DNA of 64,000 nucleotides from Hybos culiciformis (lineage: Eukaryota; Arthropoda; Insecta; Diptera; Hybotidae), in contig OZ023273.1 in the NCBI GenBank assembly GCA_964007475.1, positions 72,455,842 through 72,519,841 of the forward strand, read 5' to 3'. Each line of letters begins with the position of its first letter. Within the stretch, counting starts at the first letter, position 1. Shown piece after piece: positions 57,474 through 64,000 of the stretch. The notes beneath the pieces are model-generated. The model was not told the DNA's origin. It ran no database searches and saw only the letters and a list, made by a program, of their open reading frames with translations. Made by a program: the position numbers and the translations under genes.

Positions 57474-58267
57474 CAGTGCCGACTCGATCGTTGCAACTAA
57501 TTAAAACCAGGCGAATTGCAACGACCGCGTTTGTTGCAACGACCAAGTATCATTGTTTATAAGGAACCCCTTATAACTTGCTGCACTTTTGTAGAATTGA
57601 CCCCTCATCCTTGCAACCTTACTGCGATGAGTGTTCTGTTTTAGTGAAACTATTTGTAAGATTAAATGAATTTAAAAAAAAAGTAAACAATCAGTCTATT
57701 TAATCCATTCATTCGAAAGTGCAGATTCATTGTGAACAAATAAAAATATTACAAGAAATAATAAAATTCAGGAAATTCTTTTGAAAGTGAAAATAGATAC
57801 GTATAATTAATTTTGATTTTAAAGTTTTTTTTTTGAAAAAATTTGAAATGTTTGTTTGTACAATGCAGATTTTTAGGGACAGCACGCTTTGCCCAATCAA
57901 GACAAACATTAAAAGTTTTTCAGCAGTAGTTTTGCTTCCTAGTAACGCTGTTGTCTCTAATTCAGTATCCTTAACACCTTCTTCATCATTATTACAACAA
58001 TTTTGGGCAATCAATACTGCATCGTCCAAGGAAATCCATTTTCTGGAAAAGTAATATTAGCTGTCACAGGTTCTATCAAGTCAGCATCTGATTCTATTTT
58101 CTCTTTTTTTTCACGGGTATTTTCCATAAATAAAAATAATTTGTTGCAACGACTGAGTAAACTATTTTAAAAGTTGCAACGAGTAAGTTTTTCAGAGAAA
58201 AATTTTAATGGTTGCTACGACTGAATAGGTGCAACTATCGAGTGTTGCATCGATCGAGTCGGTACTG
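57474..58267 (-). mobile_element. pogo/Tigger-like element with TA TSD
   Basis: Ends CAGTGCCGACTCGATCGTTG and, reversed, CAGTACCGACTCGATCGATG; TTGCAACGA words recur subterminally. TA flanks both sides (57472-57473 and 58268-58269). Removing the element restores the GTATTGATATAGTTG(A)ATTCCG sequence found uninterrupted at 38993-39015, direct proof of the insertion. The interior keeps a transposase tail on the minus strand. At 794 bp it is an internal-deletion derivative. Confidence 0.88.
57727..58135 (-). pseudogene. pogo-like transposase, C-terminal tail
   Basis: The minus strand reads ENTREKKEKIESDADLIEPV, then after a frame change WISLDDAVLIAQNCCNNDEE and DTELETTALLGSKTTAEKLL, then in another frame CLDWAKRAVPKNLHC. 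The acidic tail with a final helical segment (AEKLL..) fits the C-terminus of pogo/Tigger/jerky-type transposases. The DDE core is missing. Two frame changes show decay. The family call rests mainly on the element's ends and TA duplication. Confidence 0.6.
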
Positions 58268-58269
58268 TA

Positions 58270-59477
58270 GTTGTATTCCGAATTTAATTTTTGTTTTAAA
58301 TTAAATTTAATCGTATCGAATTTATTTTTACCCAATTTTGAAAATTGATAATACTTGTTTTAAGTAACAATAATTTGAATTTATATTTCATGTGATGTTA
58401 CAATAGAAAATTACGAGTAGATGAATATAAATACAAAAATTAAATAATTTAATTATTTTTAATTAAAAAAAAAACAAACTTTTGAAATATTTGAAACTAC
58501 TTATTTTTTTATATAAAGTAAAATCAATCTTATGTAGGAGTTAATTTGAAAATATATTCATTTCTATTGTTTTTGTTACATGTGAACTTTTCGTTATTCG
58601 TTTTATCAGAACTAATTTTTTAATTTCTTTATTTTGTTTAAATGTATATATAAAATATATAAAATAAACACTTTAAAATAAAAACGAAATTTTTTCTATT
58701 TTTGAGGACACAATTCTTATTAACTTGGAAAGTAATTTGTCTGTATATTTCTTTACTATTTTCGACACTCTCGTAGACCCACTTTTCGTCATCACAGCGA
58801 GCTGAAATTTGGCACACAGGTTCATGTCGCGTGACAATTGAGGCTATCAAAATTTGAAGCGGAAATTTCCATGGAAAACCCGGAAAATCGAGAAAAATCA
58901 TTTGAAAATTTGGTACAAATTTGAGTAGTGATAAATCCGTTTTAGGAAAGTTTTCTGATTTTTCCGAAAAAATATTCCGGAATTTTCCGGCTTTTCCGTA
59001 AAAATTTTCCGGTAAAAAAGTTTTCTAAATTATGCAGGATCAAGTTCCCTATCAACTGGCATCATTACTTTCTCTCCGACTATGGTGAAAACTTGCAGTA
59101 ACCATCGAAGAAAATTCATGTAAAACGCTTTTCCGGAGTTTTTCAGACCAAGCAAGCGTTTGAGCGTTTTGCAACTTGAGACAAAGTTGTAGAGCGAAAT
59201 GAGTTGCATAAAGTTACTTTTGCAGAAAACTCCATGGAAAACCCGAAAAAGCGGAAAAATCATCGGAAAAATTTTCATCGATATGATTAGTCATAAAATT
59301 GTTTTCAAACATCCATGCAGCCAGTGGTGTTATCTAGCAAGAGAAAAGTCCGAATCAAAAAATCTGAGTCCACCTCTGTGTGTGAAGAAAAAGTTATTTT
59401 CTACTTTTTCATGCGGCTTGTCCTCAGTTTTTGAAAACTCCTTTTTTACTTATTTTTTTCTAAATGGATTTGTAATT
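58270..59477. other. Repeat flank and AT-rich stretch, no gene
   Basis: 58270-58375 continues the ~110-bp repeat split by the pogo-like element. TTTTCCGG-type words cluster at 58950-59000, and CCATGGAAAACCCG recurs at 58871 and 59231. Frames 58638-58901 and 59030-59278 (minus) share WKFPL/FHGVFCKSN-like text from this repetition and are not supported as genes. Confidence 0.4.
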
Positions 59478-59640
59478 GCAAAAATCCATTACGAATATAT
59501 TTCCAAAATACATTCCAAACTCATTGCTTAAATGCATTACGAATATATTTCCAAAATACATTCTAAACTCATTCCTTAAATGTATTATCAATATATGTCC
59601 AAAATAGATTCAAAACTCATTATTTAAATGTATTCAGAAA
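59478..59640 (+). repeat. Tandem repeat, about 52-bp unit, three copies
   Basis: AATGCATTACGAATATATTT, CCAAAATACATTC(C/T)AAACTC and ATT(G/C)CTTAAATG follow each other three times with increasing divergence. Confidence 0.85.
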
Positions 59641-59830
59641 TACATTTCTTAAATACCATCTTAAATACGTTTCTGCGCTAAAATTAATTTTAAAGAAAAA
59701 ATAAAAATTAATAAAAATCTTTCTTTATTTTAATTATTTAATATTGAATTTTCAAGTAATTGAATAGCGGAGGAAGGATTCCAGTTGAAACTGAAATATA
59801 TAAAATATTTTCCAAAGAAAATTCGGCTAC

Positions 59831-60206
59831 ATGTCATAACCGCGAAAGTTTTTTGTCATAACCGCGAAATAAAAAATAAAAGTGTCATAACCGCGAAAAA
59901 TGTCATATATTTTTTTGTCATAACCGCGAAAAAATATGGCAAAAAATTGAAAAAATTTCGTTTCGCGGTTATAACAAAAATTTTTGTTATAACGGCGAAA
60001 CACAAAATTTCGATTTTTATCATTTCGCGGTTATAACAAAAATTTTTGTTATAACTGCGAAAAACTTAACATTTTTTATGACAAAAATAAAATTAGTTTC
60101 GCGGTTATAACAAAAATTTTTGTTACAACCGCGAAACTCATACAAATTCTAGTTTCGGGGTTATGACAAAAATTTTTCGCTGTTATGATATTCGCGGTTA
60201 TGTCAG
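59831..60206. repeat. Foldback array of CGCGGTTATAACA words
   Basis: Left half: four direct GTCATAACCGCGAAA words (about 59834, 59854, 59880, 59917). Right half: inverted TTTCGCGGTTATAACAAAAA with TTTTTGTTATAACCGCGAAA mirror words, giving perfect local palindromes near 59980, 60048 and 60115, ending TTCGCGGTTATGTCA. Non-coding. Confidence 0.9.
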
Positions 60207-60285
60207 TTCACCAAAAATTCCACATTGGTTCTACCTAACCAAAAAATATATTTTCTTTTATTATTCCAATAAGGGGCGCGGCAGT

Positions 60286-60355
60286 ATGCCACCTGAAAAA
60301 AGCAACCCTACAGCCAAGGGTAGAGCCACAAGTAACAAGAACAACCACATAACAT
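60286..60355 (+). pseudogene. Second non-LTR retrotransposon ORF1, N-terminus
   Basis: MPPEKSNPTAKGRATSNKNN follows a GGGGCGCGGCAG leader and is cut by the element at 60356-62453. Beyond it the PHD finger of an ORF1 appears in a nearby frame, so this is read as its start. A basic, low-complexity N-terminus is usual there. Confidence 0.55.
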
Positions 60356-62453
60356 CAGGGGTAGAATCATATAACAATTGTCACCGGTCGACAATCGACA
60401 ATTGTCACAAAATTTAACAATTGTCGACTTTTTGCTTCATGTAATTTTAATAGGTGGAAATCACATTTCTCATAATATTATTCAGAAATTAACGAAAAAA
60501 AATGTTTAAATTGTCGACTTCGATCACAAACACGACCAATTCGACTTTTTTGCTTCATGTAAAAATATCGTGAATTTTTAAATATCGTTTTAGCAAAAAA
60601 TATAGTGTAGAGAATTTTTTTTAAATATTAAACCACATTTTTTCTCTCTCAATAATTTTTTAATTTAGTAAACAAACTCAAAATTTTATACTGTATTTAT
60701 GATTTTAAAACACACAAACAAAAGGTTTTTAGTTGTATTCTTTATAATGGCAACGTGAAAATTGATATAGAAAAATTATTATTTCGTATGTGGTGTGGTG
60801 TTGACTTCAATTTCGCATAAATTGTGAATTTAAGGTTTTATGAAATTTTTGAAAATTACGCATACTTAATTTACACTTTTTCATAATTGTGTTTTATTTA
60901 TAATTCGTAAATCATAAAAATGTTTAGAACTCATCTATTTAACTTATGCTTTCATGTTGATTAAAAGTACCTACTTATTTTAAAGATAAATTTTAAACAA
61001 ATATTTCAATCAATTCATTAATTTTGGAAAAACAAAACCATTATTTTACTTCATTAAAATGTATTTATTTAATTAAAAAATGATTATTTTCTTAACCGAT
61101 TTTATTTTATTCAGAACTAAGTACTTCTACTTGGGTCAAATTTTGTGTTAATATTTAACATACTTCGTTTGTTCCGATTCATATTTCTTCCTTGACAATA
61201 TTATCTAAGAGATAAATAACATAACAATAGAATGACTTATCAAACGTGATTCTTTAGTTTTGCATATTTTAGCTGAGTCAAAGCAAATAATCTTCCTTGA
61301 ATTATCTACATATTTACATTGGTATCTAATTCAAATTTTATAATTTTAATTTCTGATCATTATCTAGGATATAATAAATTTTTATAAAAATTTAGGTTTT
61401 AAGATCCATAACTAATTTAAATGATTTTTAGTGTTTAAAAAATTAAATTTTAATTAGAGAATAAATTATAATTATAAAACAATTGTTTAAGAATAAACAA
61501 TTTATTTTAATTATTTTTATAAATAAACCAAGTATTTTCTTTCAATAATGGTCAATCAGATAAAAATATTAAACTATCAAATAGCCCAAAAATAAAAATT
61601 CTATAATAAATCACATTCAATAAGGCATCTTGAAAACTGCCATTCAAGGATTAAATATTAGCCGTTCTCACCTCCTACAATTCATAAAATCGTAAATCAA
61701 AATTTTAACATGATACATTGTAGTTTTTGTTAATTTATAATTTAGAAATTAATGGCCAAATACCTAGACTTTCTTATCATTGAAGTTTTTAATTCACTTC
61801 AAAAATAAAACGTTTTATTTTTTTAAGGTGCTTATAGATGTTTATTTTTTATTCAACAACAGTTTGAACCTTCGACGAAATGGAAATAATTAAAAAAAAC
61901 AAAAAAAAAAACGTAATCCTTATCAATGGTTACGAAATAAAATCATTTGTTGAATAAAAGTAAATTGACATTTTATAAAAAAAAAATTTTGATTTATTAA
62001 TTTATTGTTTTAAAATTGACGACCAAAAAATAGCTGTCGTTTTTATTTGATAGACAATTGTCTATAATTTCAGTTATGTGAAGCTAAACTTTTTTTCGAC
62101 AATTGTCTATTAAATTCAAAAAAAGTAGGTACATAATTTTTTTTTCTCCGCGCTCACATTTTTTTAAATATTTTATAAATCAAAGTTCACTCTATAAATC
62201 AGTTGAAATTTCAGGTTTTTATTAAGTTTTATAACCCACACATTTACAATTTGGACTCTTCTTTTCTTGAAGTAAGCTTTACTTCTCTTAAAGAGAGGAA
62301 ATAAACTTTTTTTTTGCCAGAAAGAAATATAATATTCAATAGATGATGATGATTAAATACGCAAAGCAATAATTTTCATTGTCCATACAAATTGATCGTG
62401 TTTGAAATTGTCGATTGTCACTAAAACGACAAAGTTACATAATTCCACCCCAG
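60356..62453. mobile_element. 2.1-kb non-coding element with CTGGGGTGGAATTATGTAAC ends
   Basis: The left end CAGGGGTAGAATCATATAAC and the reversed right end CTGGGGTGGAATTATGTAAC match each other and resemble the ends of 47897-49847. Inside each end are GACAATCGACAATT words and CGACAATTGTC palindromes (also at 62050 and 62098). No clear TSD is visible. The interior (60500-62000) is A/T-rich and gene-free. Confidence 0.65.
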
Positions 62454-63531
62454 GTAAAATGTCACGTACTTATGTAATTATTGTAACCTGGAAATAGATG
62501 ACAACGATAATTCACTGGAATGCACTCAGTGCAATAAATGGGTCCATCTAGACTGCACAACTTTAACTGCGGATCAATTTGCAAATATTGGAGAAGATCT
62601 CAACGAAACATGGCTATGCCCGAACTGTGCTTCTGCGTCATGTTAAACTATTAACGATAAAATAGAATTTATATTTTCAGAAGCGAAAAAATCAGCTGGT
62701 ATCATGCCACGCATATCGAACTTACTGGAAAAAGTTGATATATTATCCAAAAAGCAAGATGAAACGGAAGATAAGTTCAAAAAAATATCAACCAATATAA
62801 ACAAAGTTGAGAAAGAAGTTGAATGATTGCAAAATGAGGTTTGTCAACTTAAACAATACAACATTAGGGATAAAATAATTCTCAAAGGCGCGGTTTTCAA
62901 TAATATAACACCGGATGAACTAAAATTGAAACTGATTCAAGCAGCATCTAATGCCTTGGTCCAACTTGAGGATTGTGATATCAACCATGTTCAGATCATT
63001 AAAAGCAAAAATTTCAATAAATTATTATTGTCAAATTTTCTCAATTTGACAAGAAACTTCAATTTGTCAGGAACTCTAAGGCCATAAAGGAACAATTAGG
63101 TGATAATGTATCGATTCAAGATGCACTTATCAAGGAAAATATTGAACTTGGTATATTTAAAATTACTCAAAAACCATAATATCAAGCATGTTTTTGTTAG
63201 AGGTGGGAAAATTTTCTTCAAGGCCACTGACGACAGCAAGCCGAAATTTATTGATAACTATGATAGGGTGGATGAGGTAATCAGGAATCTTACTCAGAAA
63301 GAAAATGGTACTAACAATCGAATTAATGATAATAATAAAAACAAAAATAATGAAAATGATAACAACATCAACAATCGTAATAACAACAACACCAACAATC
63401 GAAACAACATCAACAATCGTAACAGCAACAACACCAACAATCGTAATCATAACAACAATCGTAGAAGTGAAAATAATAAATCAAATCAAATTTCAAACAA
63501 AAAAACAGACGTAGCAACAATAACGAACTGA
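62454..63531 (+). pseudogene. Second retrotransposon ORF1: PHD finger, coiled coil, RNA-binding-like domain
   Basis: TYLCNYCNLEIDDNDNSLEC, CNKWVHLDC and ETWLCPNC give the Cys4-His-Cys3 PHD pattern. A coiled coil follows (SNLLEKVDILSKKQDETEDK...NINKVEKEV), then a domain RDKIILKGAVFNNITPDELK...HVQII and NHNIKHVFVRGGKIFFKATD, resembling the FP/transposase-22-like ORF1 fold common in insect non-LTR elements. TAA at 62644, TGA at 62824 and a shift near 63090 inactivate it. The C-terminus is an Asn-rich tract. It differs from the ORF1 at 42304, so it is a second family. Confidence 0.75.
63306..63500 (+). repeat. AAC/AAT-rich coding microsatellite
   Basis: AACAACA(C/T)CAACAATCG(T/A)AA words repeat and encode NNRNNNNTNNRN-type sequence in the ORF1 frame. 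Val/Ile/Thr-rich frames in other registers are shadows. Confidence 0.85.
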
Positions 63532-63756
63532 ACCACAGATAGACACCCAAACCGTTTGGTTTTAGAATGCTCAGTAGGCTCATGAGCTTTTTTATTTTTG
63601 TCACATGAAAAAAATCACAAGGTGTATATGCCGTAAAAAATTTGACTGTGTTACGTCACAGTAATGATATTTCAAATACACGCTGTGGAACAGCAAAATG
63701 CATTAGGAATTTGAAATTCAGTAATTAAAATTCTTTTCGAGTAATGGCCTATTGTT
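63532..63756. other. Fragment related to the hairpin at 11.0-11.5 kb
   Basis: CAAATACACGCTGTGG and CATTAGGAATTTGAAATTCA (about 63675-63725) match parts of 11028-11458. No gene. Confidence 0.55.
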
Positions 63757-64000
63757 TAATTTTTTCTTCATACGTTTTTTTAAACAGAACTTTCCAAAAA
63801 TCTTAAAGGACCATAACTCCGAAATGGGGGCCTTCCCGCAAAAACTGTTTCGGATTTAACATTTTAGGGACCGCCTCTACCACGTACCAAAAAATATGGC
63901 AAATCGGGCACAAAAAAAAAATGTCCACATTAAAATGTATGAACATTTTGGGGGGCCCTATCTCCGAAACGGGGCCTTTGTCCCAAGAACTGATTTCAGT
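63757..64000 (+). repeat. Truncated copy of the GC-rich palindrome
   Basis: CATAACTCCGAAATGGGGGC, TTTAGGGACCGCCTCTACCA, CGGGCACAAAAAAA and CTATCTCCGAAACGGGGCCT match the right arm at 48950-49145. The copy runs off the window end. Confidence 0.85.

Noticed and set aside
59831..60206. CRISPR-like spaced direct repeats
   Set aside because: The words change orientation and form palindromes, spacers are irregular, and the context is eukaryotic.

Overview
The window is very AT-rich eukaryotic DNA. It carries CR1/Jockey-type non-LTR retrotransposons, hAT, pogo/Tc1-like, PIF/Harbinger-like and Penelope-like remnants, and tRNA-like and 5S-like Pol III modules. This mix suggests an arthropod, most likely an insect; no host gene is present to confirm it. 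I find no convincing host exon. Nearly every coding trace is a decayed transposon gene, so the window reads as a heavily nested transposon graveyard from an intergenic or heterochromatin-like region. A run of 200 N (22034-22233) is a scaffold gap.

Layout, first half. 298-917: Penelope-like GIY-YIG remnant (minus). 1154-3908: a complete hAT-type element with an 8-bp target-site duplication (TSD), its ends built of ~71-bp minisatellite units, holding a hAT transposase relic. 4079-4985: copy A of a family ending in a ~200-bp hairpin; copy C is at 13930-14354 and copy B (23029-26822, minus) is split by another element. 9003-11828: a hAT remnant whose 3' region holds a TA-flanked element (9355-11737), which holds a hAT MITE with 8-bp TSD (10651-11562), which holds a hairpin (11028-11458). 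17425-20425: decayed non-LTR reverse transcriptase (minus) cut by MITEs. 26860-36197: a 9.3-kb hAT with 8-bp TSD and a BED-finger transposase pseudogene (minus), split by a 4.16-kb long-TIR element (27729-31891) with a 9-bp TSD; a related element interrupts copy B.

Layout, second half. 34.4-37.7 kb, 43.6-45.1 kb and 50.9-53.2 kb carry a composite repeat family combining ~105-bp satellite units, tRNA-like modules (A and B boxes) in alternating orientation, and hairpins. 38121-41907: two nearly identical 1.9-kb tandem units carrying pieces of two different reverse transcriptases. 42304-50905: a near full-length CR1/Jockey-type element (PHD-finger ORF1; APE endonuclease plus RT ORF2) interrupted by a hAT MITE, an ~11-unit satellite and a 1.95-kb palindromic element that sits just before the YADD active-site codons. 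54461-55723: a TA-flanked element containing a 5S rRNA-like promoter block. 57474-58267: a pogo-like element with a transposase tail. 60286-63531: a second PHD-type ORF1 split by a 2.1-kb element with related ends. The window ends in a truncated copy of the palindrome seen at 48.4-49.2 kb.

No operon or pathway logic applies. The biology is nesting order and element mechanism: TSD lengths (8 bp, 9 bp, TTA, TA, or none), arm co-variation in hairpins, and recruitment of Pol III promoter-like modules.
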